The translations under genes were made by a program, and so were the position numbers. Of a stretch of 64,000 nt of DNA, positions 51,136 to 58,239 are shown piece by piece; positions within the stretch are counted from its first letter, which is position 1; each line of letters begins with the position of its first letter. Source of the stretch: Microcaldota archaeon (GTDB taxonomy: Archaea; Micrarchaeota; Micrarchaeia; Norongarragalinales; Norongarragalinaceae); NCBI GenBank assembly GCA_016207165.1, contig JACQQD010000003.1, positions 47,343 to 111,342 of the forward strand, given 5' to 3'. The notes beneath the pieces are model-generated. The model did not search any database, had not been told where the DNA came from, and was given only the letters and a program-made list of their open reading frames with translations.

Positions 51136-52542
51136 CTAACCCACGGACCCTTCCATTTCAAGGTCGACCAAGCGATTCAACTCCACCGCGTACTCCATGG
51201 GCAAGTGCTTGACGAACGGCTCGATGAAACCCTGAACCAAGAGCTGCTTGGCTTTCTCCTGGGAAAAACCGCGGGACTGCAAGTAAAACAGCTTCTGCGC
51301 ATCCAGCTTTGAAACCGTTGCCTCATGCGAAATGGACACGTCATCGTTCTGGATCTGCATGTACGGCACCGTATCCGACGCGCTTTCTTCATCCAAAATC
51401 AAGGCGTCGCACTCCACGTTGCTTTTCACGTGGGACGCATTGGGCGCCACGTACAACAGCCCCCGGTACGTCGTGCGGCCCCCGTCCTTGGAAATGGACT
51501 TCGACGTAATCAAACTGGAAGTGTTCGGCGCAAAATGGTAAATCTTGGCTCCCGCGTCCTGGTGCTGACCCTTTCCAGCGAACGCAATGGACACGACTTC
51601 GCCGCGCGCTCCAGGCTCCATCAACAACACCGAAGGATACTTCATCGTGACCTTGCTACCGATATTTCCGTCAAGCCAAAAAACGGTTGCGTCCTTGAAA
51701 GCCTTGGCGCGCTTCGTGACCAAATTATACACGTCGCTATACCAATTCTGAATCGTCGTGTATTGGACACGGCTTCCTTCCAACGCAACGATTTCAACCA
51801 CGGCAGAATGCAACGAATCGGATGTATACGTCGGGCTACTACACCCCTCCAAATAATGTACGGAAGATCCCGGTTCGGCAATGATCATCGTGCGCTCAAA
51901 CTGGCCCATGTTCTTCGTGTTGATCCGAAAATACGCCTGGAGCGGCACGTCCACGTGCACGCCCTTCGGCACGTACAAGAACGAACCCCCACTCCACACC
52001 GCCGTGTTGAGCGCCGCAAACTTGTTGTCGTACATCGGAATCACGGAGCCAAAATATTTTTTGACGAGGTCCTCATGTTCCCTCAAACCAGAGTCCATGT
52101 CCAAGAACACGACGCCTTTTTTCTCCAAATCTTCACGGAGTTGGTGGTAGACGACCTCACTGTCATACTGGGCTCCTGCCCCGGCCAGGAATTTGCGTTC
52201 CGCTTCGGGAATGCCGAGTTTTTCAAACGTCTTCTTCATTTTCTCCGGCACGTCCTCCCAGGAACGCGCCGGCTTGTCCGTGGGCCGGGCATAGTACACG
52301 ATGTCGTCAAAATCAATTTGGGAAAGATTGGCGCCCCACGAAGGCATGGGCTTGGAATAAAAAACACGAAGCGCCTCCAACCTTTTTTCCAGCATCCACT
52401 CTGGCTCGTCTTTGATTTTTGAAATCTCGCGGACGACTTTTTCGCTGAGGCCCTTCTTGGTCTGGTACACCATTTCCACGTCGTCGTGAAAACCAAACTG
52501 GTACTCCGAGTCAAACGTTTGCTTCAACACACTTTTTTCCAT
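51136..52542 (-). CDS. sufB: SufB
   Basis: A 468-residue SufB, the main scaffold of the SufBC2D complex. Recognisable blocks are [40 protein letters not shown] (Cys and the following segment), [19 protein letters not shown] and [17 protein letters not shown]. De novo clusters form at the SufB-SufD interface. ATG 52542 gives the family start ([10 protein letters not shown]). It lies 10 nt after sufC. Confidence 0.95.
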   Translation of the reverse strand: MEKSVLKQTFDSEYQFGFHDDVEMVYQTKKGLSEKVVREISKIKDEPEWMLEKRLEALRVFYSKPMPSWGANLSQIDFDDIVYYARPTDKPARSWEDVPEKMKKTFEKLGIPEAERKFLAGAGAQYDSEVVYHQLREDLEKKGVVFLDMDSGLREHEDLVKKYFGSVIPMYDNKFAALNTAVWSGGSFLYVPKGVHVDVPLQAYFRINTKNMGQFERTMIIAEPGSSVHYLEGCSSPTYTSDSLHSAVVEIVALEGSRVQYTTIQNWYSDVYNLVTKRAKAFKDATVFWLDGNIGSKVTMKYPSVLLMEPGARGEVVSIAFAGKGQHQDAGAKIYHFAPNTSSLITSKSISKDGGRTTYRGLLYVAPNASHVKSNVECDALILDEESASDTVPYMQIQNDDVSISHEATVSKLDAQKLFYLQSRGFSQEKAKQLLVQGFIEPFVKHLPMEYAVELNRLVDLEMEGSVG

Positions 52543-52552
52543 GAGCAACCAC

Positions 52553-53329
52553 TTACGCGGGCACCGGCTCCAATTCGCCGTAACCCTTTTCCTCCAACGC
52601 CAACGCCAATTCAAAGCCCCCGCTTTCCCTGATTTTGCCGTCGACGAACACGTGAACGAAATCCGGCCGAATGTGGTGCAAAATGCGAGGGTAGTGCGTG
52701 ATCAGCAAGACGCCCATGCCGGAGTTCTTAACCAAACCCTGAACGCCTTGAGCCACGACCTTGAGCGCATCCACGTCCAAACCCGAATCCGTCTCGTCCA
52801 TGACCGCGATGTTGGGTTGCAGGACCGCCATCTGCAGGATTTCACAGCGTTTCTTTTCCCCACCACTAAACCCGTCATTCAAATACCGCTCGGCAAACGA
52901 TTCGTCGATGTGAAGCGACTTCATTTTCTCCTTGAGGAACTTGGAAAACGTGAACACGGGCATCTGGTGTTCCTTGGAGCGCAACTGGTTGTACGCCGTC
53001 CGCAAGAAGTTCGCCACCGACACGCCAGGCACCTCCAAGGGGTACTGAAACGCCAAAAACAAGCCTTTCTGGGCACGGCCTTCCGGCGAATCCTCCAAAA
53101 TGCTTTCGCCGTCAAACAAAACGTCGCCAGATTCCACCACGTAGCTGGGATGGCCCATAATCACCGCCGACAACGTGGACTTCCCAGAACCGTTGGGCCC
53201 CATCAAGGCGTGGACTTCTCCAGACTGAACCGTCAGGTTCACGCCGTTGAGTACTTTTTTGCCGTCAACTGACGCCTCGAGGTTCTTGACCTCCAAGACA
53301 TGTTTTTCGGCTTCAAGCTTGATGGCCAT
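52553..53329 (-). CDS. sufC: SufC ATPase
   Basis: A 258-residue ABC-type ATPase. Walker A is [17 protein letters not shown]; the signature is [17 protein letters not shown]; Walker B is [17 protein letters not shown]; the H-loop is [10 protein letters not shown]. It powers conformational change in SufBD during cluster assembly. GGAGG lies 6 nt before ATG 53329 and inside the end of the regulator gene, so sufC is translationally coupled to it. Confidence 0.96.
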   Translation of the reverse strand: MAIKLEAEKHVLEVKNLEASVDGKKVLNGVNLTVQSGEVHALMGPNGSGKSTLSAVIMGHPSYVVESGDVLFDGESILEDSPEGRAQKGLFLAFQYPLEVPGVSVANFLRTAYNQLRSKEHQMPVFTFSKFLKEKMKSLHIDESFAERYLNDGFSGGEKKRCEILQMAVLQPNIAVMDETDSGLDVDALKVVAQGVQGLVKNSGMGVLLITHYPRILHHIRPDFVHVFVDGKIRESGGFELALALEEKGYGELEPVPA

Positions 53330-53690
53330 GGAAATCCTCCAAACAAATGTCGCAATCCGACGGCACACGCTCTAGCTCGTGGTGAAGCTTGCACAAGTCC
53401 TTGGTCAAGCGGAAGTCCTGCGCCAAATGCTGGAGCGCTTCGTACCCCGACCACGCTTTCGACTCGATTTTGCCACAAGCCTCATTCACCCGCTTCTTAA
53501 ACTCCGCACTGAACGCCACCTTTTGTGCCCGCTTGGAGTGCACGTACTGGGACACCGCCGCTTCCGTAACGCCCAGCAACCCAGCCACCGCCTTCTGCGT
53601 CAAGCCACGTACAATCAACGCCGCCGCCAACTCCCGCCGCAACGCCGGCAACACGTACCAGACTTCGATTTCCTGAGGCAACAACGCCAT
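53313..53690 (-). CDS. XRE-like regulator with C-terminal cysteines; candidate SUF regulator
   Basis: A 125-residue protein beginning MALLPQEIEVWYVLPALRRE, the start typical of archaeal COG2522 regulators. A helix-turn-helix follows (GLTQKAVAGLLGVTEAAVSQ). The C-terminal half has four cysteines (NEACGK, DLCKLHHELE, SDCDIC) that could hold an Fe-S cluster or zinc. It is the first gene of the SUF operon and overlaps sufC by 17 nt. By position and cysteines it may sense Fe-S status and control the operon, analogous to SufR or IscR; this is inference. ATG 53720 and GTG 53747 are alternative starts. Confidence 0.75.
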   Translation of the reverse strand: MALLPQEIEVWYVLPALRRELAAALIVRGLTQKAVAGLLGVTEAAVSQYVHSKRAQKVAFSAEFKKRVNEACGKIESKAWSGYEALQHLAQDFRLTKDLCKLHHELERVPSDCDICLEDFHGHQA

Positions 53691-53769
53691 TTCCGATTTT
53701 AACGCCAGTTTCAAACCCATCACCGCAACCGGGCCAAACGCCCGCACTTAACAATGGTTAACTTTCCGG

Positions 53770-53777
53770 TTTTTAAG
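53770..53777. promoter_or_regulatory. Central TATA box between SUF operon and zinc-finger gene
   Basis: TTTTTAAG is centred near 53774. It predicts transcription of the SUF operon from about 53747 (a GTG codon lies exactly there) and, on the other strand, from about 53801, next to ATG 53802. A second forward box, CCTATAAAG (53788-53796), is too close to 53802 for a leaderless start. Confidence 0.5.
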
Positions 53778-53801
53778 GGTTTTTGGCCTATAAAGACCCA
53801 T

Positions 53802-53990
53802 ATGAAATTCAAAAGAAAACCCTGCGGAATCTGCAACACGCCGTTGCACGAATTCAAAGACGAAGTCACCGAAGGCATCCACGTGGACGCCTACCGTTGC
53901 AAGCAAGGGCACGCTAGCTACTCCAGAAGCGTCATGGAAAAAGTGGAGTCTATCCAGAAAGCCACACCGCCCAAGAAAGGCATTTACTGA
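53802..53990 (+). CDS. Small zinc-finger protein (YgiT-like half of a Zn-ribbon/AbrB gene)
   Basis: A 62-residue protein with KPCGICNTPLHEF and AYRCKQGHASYSRSV (CxxC...CxxxH). It resembles the zinc-ribbon halves of the genes at 25342-25767 and 61554-61892. Those two continue into an AbrB domain, whereas this one stops at TGA 53988-53990 and the AbrB part follows in another frame. Promoter spacing supports ATG 53802 rather than ATG 53754. Confidence 0.65.
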   Translation: MKFKRKPCGICNTPLHEFKDEVTEGIHVDAYRCKQGHASYSRSVMEKVESIQKATPPKKGIY

Positions 53991-54118
53991 AAGTAGGCTC
54001 CTCGGTGGCCGCACCCATTCTCGCCTCCATCGTTAAACTACTGGGCCTGAAACCCAAAGAAAAAGTCTACATTTCCACGCAAGACAACAAAATCATCATT
54101 CGGCCTAGCCTGACCTAA
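53984..54118 (+). pseudogene. AbrB-like domain, out-of-frame continuation of the zinc-finger gene
   Basis: In the -1 frame relative to the zinc-finger gene the sequence reads LLKVGSSVAAPILASIVKLL, then GLKPKEKVYIS and NKIIIRPSLT. This is a standard AbrB/SpoVT barrel (KVGSS...LGLKP.D.V...I.I.P). No normal start codon precedes KVGSS; GTG 54005 would drop the first strand. A single-base shift near 53980-53990 would fuse it to the finger and recreate the architecture of the two intact paralogues. A lesion, a sequencing error and -1 frameshifting are all possible. Confidence 0.65.
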
Positions 54119-54183
54119 ACTTGAAAAAGACGCAGGAGGGCTTTTACAACCAGAGAATTCGGGGGCAAACCCGCAAAAGGCGG

Positions 54184-54771
54184 TTACGCCAAAGCCTCCT
54201 CCCGCGCCAAACGGCTTTGGCGATGACGCTTGAATTCACAAACGCAAAACTCGACTTCTTCACCGCATTCACACAACGGAGGCTTTTCCTCGAAAGGCGA
54301 CAACTCCTCGGCACTGCCCCAACGCACGACCTCAAATTCACAGTCGCCCCTTTTGACGCACGTGACCGGAACCGGCTCCCGTAATTTGGCTGAGTGGACA
54401 GCAATCAACGCGCCCGTCAAACCCCCCACAAAATACGCGTTTCCAAACCCGTCCCGGAACTTAGAAAATGGATTCAAAAGGCCCAAAAAAGAGTTCGGAG
54501 AAACAAATTGAACCCAGCCCACAAAACACGGTTGGCCATTGATTTTGGCCTTTTGCAACCTGCCTTGACGCCCCGACAACCGCTCAAAAACCGGCACATC
54601 CAAGTCCTCGTCCTGGAACAAGCGCTTGGTTAGAAAACCGGCATGTCGGACGTGAACGGGTGGCTCCGATGAAACGGATGGATCAGACCCGGGTTTGGCG
54701 TCCTTGAATACCTGCCTGGCTTGGCCTTCCAACACGTTCAACAACCCCCTCCCGTTAAAAAGCCCTTCCAA
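54184..54771 (-). CDS. V4R-like sensor domain with C-terminal zinc knuckle
   Basis: A 195-residue protein. Residues ~105-150 (FGNAYFVGGLTGALIAVHSA, then PVPVTCVKRGDCEFEVVRW) match the end of a V4R domain, with its C-x(n)-G-x-x-C-x-F signature (C138, C144). V4R domains bind small hydrophobic or aromatic ligands in regulators such as XylR/DmpR. A CxC...CxC knuckle follows (CECGEEVEFCVC, 167-178). The start is uncertain: TTG 54771 is the only long option. Its promoter carries the GTTGATTTTTT element. Confidence 0.62.
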   Translation of the reverse strand: MEGLFNGRGLLNVLEGQARQVFKDAKPGSDPSVSSEPPVHVRHAGFLTKRLFQDEDLDVPVFERLSGRQGRLQKAKINGQPCFVGWVQFVSPNSFLGLLNPFSKFRDGFGNAYFVGGLTGALIAVHSAKLREPVPVTCVKRGDCEFEVVRWGSAEELSPFEEKPPLCECGEEVEFCVCEFKRHRQSRLAREEALA

Positions 54772-54775
54772 AAAG

Positions 54776-54823
54776 TCCGATAAATAGCCTGGGTAAAGAA
54801 AAAATCAACCCAAAGTTTAAATG
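54776..54823 (-). promoter_or_regulatory. Promoter with GTTGATTTTTT element (copy A)
   Basis: On the reverse strand: GGCATTTAAAC, TTTGG, then GTTGATTTTTT and a tract ending in CTATTTATCGGA. Predicted transcription starts near 54791 for the V4R gene. The forward-strand stretch 54776-54809 is repeated at 55501-55530 (first 20 bases identical except one), so the toxin-antitoxin pair sits between two copies. Confidence 0.6.
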
Positions 54824-54877
54824 CCAGAAACCCGGAGAGACATTCTCCGCATCATGCAAACGCATAAATCCTGGAAA

Positions 54878-54894
54878 CATTACGAATAGTAATG
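54878..54894. promoter_or_regulatory. Palindromic operator of the toxin-antitoxin operon
   Basis: CATTAC-gaata-GTAATG is a perfect 6-bp inverted repeat with a 5-bp spacer. It covers the predicted start site (TATA-like CGCATAAATC at 54861-54870). This is the standard position for autorepression by a ribbon-helix-helix antitoxin. Confidence 0.65.
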
Positions 54895-54901
54895 AACCAT
54901 T

Positions 54902-55147
54902 ATGAAAAACATCAACGTGCGGGTGGACGAGTACGCTGACCGGGTGCTGGACGTCTTCCGTGCCGCCCGCGGACTGAACAACAAGTCGGAAGCATTCAAC
55001 GAATTGGTCCACGAGTTCGGGCCCAAGATTTTGGAACCGGAACTCAACGAGGAATTCGCGAAAACCGTCCTGGCCGAAACGCAGGCATGGGAAAAAAAAC
55101 ACGGCTCCCGGCGCAAAATGACCTTGGACGAACTGGAAAAACCGTGA
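54902..55147 (+). CDS. Ribbon-helix-helix-type antitoxin
   Basis: An 81-residue protein opening KNINVRVDEYADRVLDVFRA, a ribbon followed by helices, then NNKSEAFNELVHEFG. An acidic, likely disordered C-terminus (SRRKMTLDELEKP) would wrap the toxin. This matches archaeal RelB-like (DUF2683-type) antitoxins. It starts a two-gene operon; the toxin begins 4 nt after its stop. The palindrome at 54878-54894 is its likely binding site. Confidence 0.82.
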   Translation: MKNINVRVDEYADRVLDVFRAARGLNNKSEAFNELVHEFGPKILEPELNEEFAKTVLAETQAWEKKHGSRRKMTLDELEKP

Positions 55148-55151
55148 GTCC

Positions 55152-55427
55152 ATGTTCGAATTCGATTTGTCGGACGCGCTCCGCCAAACCCTGGAGGAAT
55201 TGAAGCAACGGGACAAGAAACTGGCCGAAGCCCTCACCAGAAAAATCCGAGAAATCGTTTCACGTGACGTGCAAACCATCGACTATTACAAGAACCTCCG
55301 GACCCCACTCCAAGAATCCAAGCGCGTGCACGTCGGCCGCTTCGTTTTGATCTTCAAAGTCTACAAAGAGAAAAACTTCATCTTGTTCCAACGCTTTGAA
55401 CACCACGACAAAGCGTACCAGCTTTAA
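55152..55427 (+). CDS. RelE/ParE-family toxin
   Basis: A 91-residue protein with the RelE fold pattern. It has two N-terminal helices (RQTLEELKQRDKKLAEALTR), a linker with DYYKNLRTPL, then strands with basic residues (KRVHVGRFVLIFKVYKEKNF; ILFQRFEHHDKAY). The HVGRFVLIF and FEHHDKAY strands carry the residues expected at an mRNA-cleaving site. It forms an operon with the antitoxin upstream. Confidence 0.87.
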   Translation: MFEFDLSDALRQTLEELKQRDKKLAEALTRKIREIVSRDVQTIDYYKNLRTPLQESKRVHVGRFVLIFKVYKEKNFILFQRFEHHDKAYQL

Positions 55428-55500
55428 AACATCTAAAACAGGGTTCTGCTCCACCGGTCGGGAAACTCTCTTGGTTTGCTATAACGCTACCCTCGCGAAA

Positions 55501-55545
55501 TCCGATAAATAGCCAGGGTAAAAAATCAACTCGCATTTAAACTAC
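55501..55545 (-). promoter_or_regulatory. GTTGATTTTTT element, copy B (promoter or terminator)
   Basis: On the reverse strand: GTTTAAATGCGA, then GTTGATTTTTT and ACCCTGGCTATTTATCGGA. It duplicates copy A. It lies directly after the stop of the winged-helix gene, so its T6 run may terminate that transcript. As a promoter it would drive an RNA antisense to the toxin's 3' end; no ORF follows. The rest of 55428-55500 shows nothing recognisable. Confidence 0.5.
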
Positions 55546-56333
55546 TTGAAGTAAGCGAGAGTTTCTTCCCGGATTTGCTCCGCCAACGCCGCATTCTTGG
55601 TGGCCACCACGGAAACGGGGTGCTCCCAAGAGAAAATGTGGCGGTACAGGCCGCCCAAATTCAAAGATCCAGAATTCCCGGACTCGTACAACCCGTCCAA
55701 CGCCATCTTCAGCTCTGGCGCCAAGAACAATTGGATGACGCGGTCCTCTGACACCATGACGTTGGCCGACGAAGCACAGTCCACATCCAATTCCACGTTA
55801 GAGCCGAATTCCTTCCAAAAATTCATCAATAATTTGTCCAACTTCGAGTGGCCACGGCACAACACGTAATGGGGATTGGATTGCAAGAATTTTTTCATGG
55901 GAGCGTAATGCTCTCGGGCCACGGCAATGGAGGGACACGCCCGGTACCAGTGAGAGACCAACGGCGAGGCATAATCATGCAATTCGTAATCCTGGCGCAA
56001 CGCCCCCAGCAACGCGTACAAGGATTCAGCGTACGAGGAAAACGTAACGGAAAAAGAGTCCAAATCCCGTTTGAGCCGTTCCAACTCCAACCTTGGCAGG
56101 TTCTTCGGCGCCGACAACGACTCGGCCTGCCGCCGCGTTTCGTACACCCAATCCAAACTCAACGCGTACTGCTTCCGGGCTTCCACCAAAGCGCCGGCGG
56201 CCAAGAGCTTCTTGACGGCCTTGTTCACTTCCGGGTATGTCACCACCCCCTCGTCACGGCGCAAATGCGAATGCAGTTTCCGGACAGTCAACGGCCACTC
56301 CGAAGACAAAACGTCCAAAACCCTGGACCGCAC
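55542..56333 (-). CDS. Winged-helix regulator, paralogue 1
   Basis: A 263-residue protein. The N-terminal winged helix (RVLDVLSSEWPLTVRKLHSH, then VNKAVKKLLAAGALVEARK) is followed by a ~190-residue C-terminal domain shared with its neighbour. Shared marks are SPLVSHWYRACP, KLDKLLMNFWKEFG, DRVIQLFLAPE and the ending REETLAYFK. I do not know a name for the C-terminal domain; it may bind a ligand or mediate dimerisation. GTG 56333 with GGAGG 5 nt upstream is favoured over TTG 56363. Confidence 0.7.
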   Translation of the reverse strand: MRSRVLDVLSSEWPLTVRKLHSHLRRDEGVVTYPEVNKAVKKLLAAGALVEARKQYALSLDWVYETRRQAESLSAPKNLPRLELERLKRDLDSFSVTFSSYAESLYALLGALRQDYELHDYASPLVSHWYRACPSIAVAREHYAPMKKFLQSNPHYVLCRGHSKLDKLLMNFWKEFGSNVELDVDCASSANVMVSEDRVIQLFLAPELKMALDGLYESGNSGSLNLGGLYRHIFSWEHPVSVVATKNAALAEQIREETLAYFK

Positions 56334-56398
56334 GTCATCCTCCGAACCCAAAAAAGAATGCAACCAAGACCCACCCCCGCATTCAACGCCTAAACGGC

Positions 56399-57238
56399 TT
56401 ACTTGAAGTACTTCAACGTCTCCCCACGAATCTCGTCGGCTAACTCTGGATTGCTGGTAATAATCAAAGACACGTTTCCTTTGAGGCCGTACACAAACGA
56501 GTACAAAGCCGCAAAGTCTATTTGACCTTCATCACTTTTTTTGAAAACCGAGTTTATCCCTTTCCGGACGGGAGGTGAAAGGAAAAGCTGGACTACTTTG
56601 TCTCGCGTGACAAGCAAATCACAGCTGGTTGCGCAGCTCACCCCAATATGGACCTTTTTTCCTAAATCTTTCCAGAAGTCAGCCAAAACCGAATCCAATG
56701 CGGTTTGCTGATTGATGACTGCATAGTGTTCGCCAAGAGACATCATGCGTCGTAGTTGTTCAAATTCTTTCTTGGAAACGCAAGTAACCGGCCAAGCATG
56801 GTACCAGTGCGCTACAGTGGTGTCGGGTTCTTTGTTTTCCGAATAGTCGCGATCCATATTGTCCAAAAGCGCGTACAAAGCTTCCATATACGAGTCAAAT
56901 GACAATGTCACCGAGGAAGCGTTCTTTATTTCTCCAAACTCAAGTGCCGCCCTCCCACTTCGTTTGGCCTCCATCTTGTTAACAAAGGAATTCAAGTCCG
57001 TAATCCATTTCTGGTCCAAAACGTATTTTCGCTTGTCTTCAATCAAAACGCCTTGTCCCGTGAGAACCCGAAGCGCCTTGTGCACGCCCTGATACGTCGC
57101 CGGAGAACCGAAGTCCTTCTTGATAGTTTGAAAAACCTGTTTGGCGGAAAGATGCTCTTCCCGCGACAACACCAAGATGACCAAGTCCTTGATTTCCGAC
57201 TTGGAAGCCGAAAACGAGCTGACACGAGAGGCTAACAC
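56399..57238 (-). CDS. Winged-helix regulator, paralogue 2
   Basis: A 279-residue paralogue of the downstream gene: an N-terminal winged helix (LVILVLSREEHLSAKQVFQT, then VHKALRVLTGQGVLIEDKR) and the same C-terminal domain (TTVAHWYHAWP; LDSVLADFWKDLG; DKVVQLFLSPP; ending RGETLKYFK). Start GTG 57238 has GGAGGTT 8 nt upstream. It is more AT-rich than paralogue 1 and lies beside the AT-rich KaiC/V4R operon, with which it shares a 239-nt divergent promoter region. It may regulate that operon. Confidence 0.72.
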   Translation of the reverse strand: MLASRVSSFSASKSEIKDLVILVLSREEHLSAKQVFQTIKKDFGSPATYQGVHKALRVLTGQGVLIEDKRKYVLDQKWITDLNSFVNKMEAKRSGRAALEFGEIKNASSVTLSFDSYMEALYALLDNMDRDYSENKEPDTTVAHWYHAWPVTCVSKKEFEQLRRMMSLGEHYAVINQQTALDSVLADFWKDLGKKVHIGVSCATSCDLLVTRDKVVQLFLSPPVRKGINSVFKKSDEGQIDFAALYSFVYGLKGNVSLIITSNPELADEIRGETLKYFK

Positions 57239-57380
57239 GACAGCAACCTCCAAGACCGTAAAAACCCAGAAAAAAGGCTAAAAAGGCCGTTGAACCTTCT
57301 CCGGACCAACGGCAACACGTCAAGACGGATTAACCCTCCCTGCATCGGCCTTCTCTCCTGAAGAGAGGCTTTCAGACAGT

Positions 57381-57447
57381 TTAATATAAACCTTGAGTTG
57401 ATTTTTTGTATACCGTTCCCTCGCTATCTGTCGAAGAGATATAAAAG
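57381..57447 (+). promoter_or_regulatory. Promoter region of the KaiC-prenyltransferase-V4R operon
   Basis: Two TATA boxes are present. The first, TTAATATAAAC (57381-57391), is followed by CTTGA and the GTTGATTTTTT element (57397-57407). The second, AGATATAAAAGG (57435-57446), lies about 37 nt before ATG 57478. An imperfect hairpin, TCTCTCCTGAAGAGAGG, is at 57352-57368. The region between 57239 and 57380 holds no other recognised feature. Confidence 0.6.
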
Positions 57448-57477
57448 GGAAACGGGCATGAAAGAGTTGGCCGGTAA

Positions 57478-58239
57478 ATGGGAGAACGTAAGAAAACAGG
57501 TATCTCAGGGCTTGACAAAGCACTTAATGGAGGGATACCAAACGGGAACATAGTGTTGATTTCTGGTGGAGCAGGCACTGGGAAAACAACGCTATGTCTT
57601 CAATTTTTGGTAGAAGGGGCAAAAAATGGGGAAAAAACGCTATACATAAGCACCGAACAAAACGACGGAGAAATAAAACGCCAAGCTGAGCCATACGGGT
57701 GGCAAATAGCAGAACTTGAAGAAAAAAACTTGTTCAAAGTGCTGCACGTTAATATCTTGAAAGATGAAGATAATCTAGAAAAAATAAAAAAAACAATTGA
57801 AGAGCTTAAGCCAGAACGGATAGTTCTTGATTCTTTAAGTACATACTCAGACTACACTGCGGTAACACAATACGCAAGAGAACTCCTTTTAAAACGTGGC
57901 GGGGTCGCTCAGAGAGCTATAGATCAAATCATGCCTCAAAACATATCAGAAAAAGTAATCATAAAGCGAATGCTAGCAACACTAATAAATGACCTGAAAA
58001 GCCCCGGCGCAACGACACTAATCACATCGGAGTTACCCGAAACAAAAGGCCAGCTAAGCTCCGATGGAATTTCAGAATTCTTAGCAGACGGGGTCATATT
58101 GCTGTACTATTGGGAAATTGGCGAAGTAGAAGAACATGCAATGAAGATAAGGAAAATGAGGTACACCCCTCACGATTCTAGAGCGTTAATGTACAACATG
58201 AGCCGAAGTGGTATAGAAGTAAAAGCAGGAGAAATCTGA
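57478..58239 (+). CDS. KaiC-like RecA-superfamily ATPase
   Basis: A 253-residue single-domain KaiC/RadA-like ATPase. It opens KTGISGLDKALNGGIPNGNI, with Walker A GGAGTGKTT (30-38), CLQFLVEGAKNGEKTLYIST and a Walker-B-type strand RIVLDSLST. Such archaeal proteins act as ATP-driven switches in signalling, often with partner sensors. It is the first of three overlapping genes (next start overlaps by 1 nt). Arg codons are mostly AGA/CGA and third positions AT-rich, unlike the GC-biased host genes, which suggests transfer. Confidence 0.88.
   Translation: MGERKKTGISGLDKALNGGIPNGNIVLISGGAGTGKTTLCLQFLVEGAKNGEKTLYISTEQNDGEIKRQAEPYGWQIAELEEKNLFKVLHVNILKDEDNLEKIKKTIEELKPERIVLDSLSTYSDYTAVTQYARELLLKRGGVAQRAIDQIMPQNISEKVIIKRMLATLINDLKSPGATTLITSELPETKGQLSSDGISEFLADGVILLYYWEIGEVEEHAMKIRKMRYTPHDSRALMYNMSRSGIEVKAGEI

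Noticed and set aside
53970-53995. Programmed -1 frameshift joining the zinc finger and AbrB halves
   Set aside because: No classic slippery heptamer and no clear downstream structure; a mutation or sequencing error is simpler, though not excluded.
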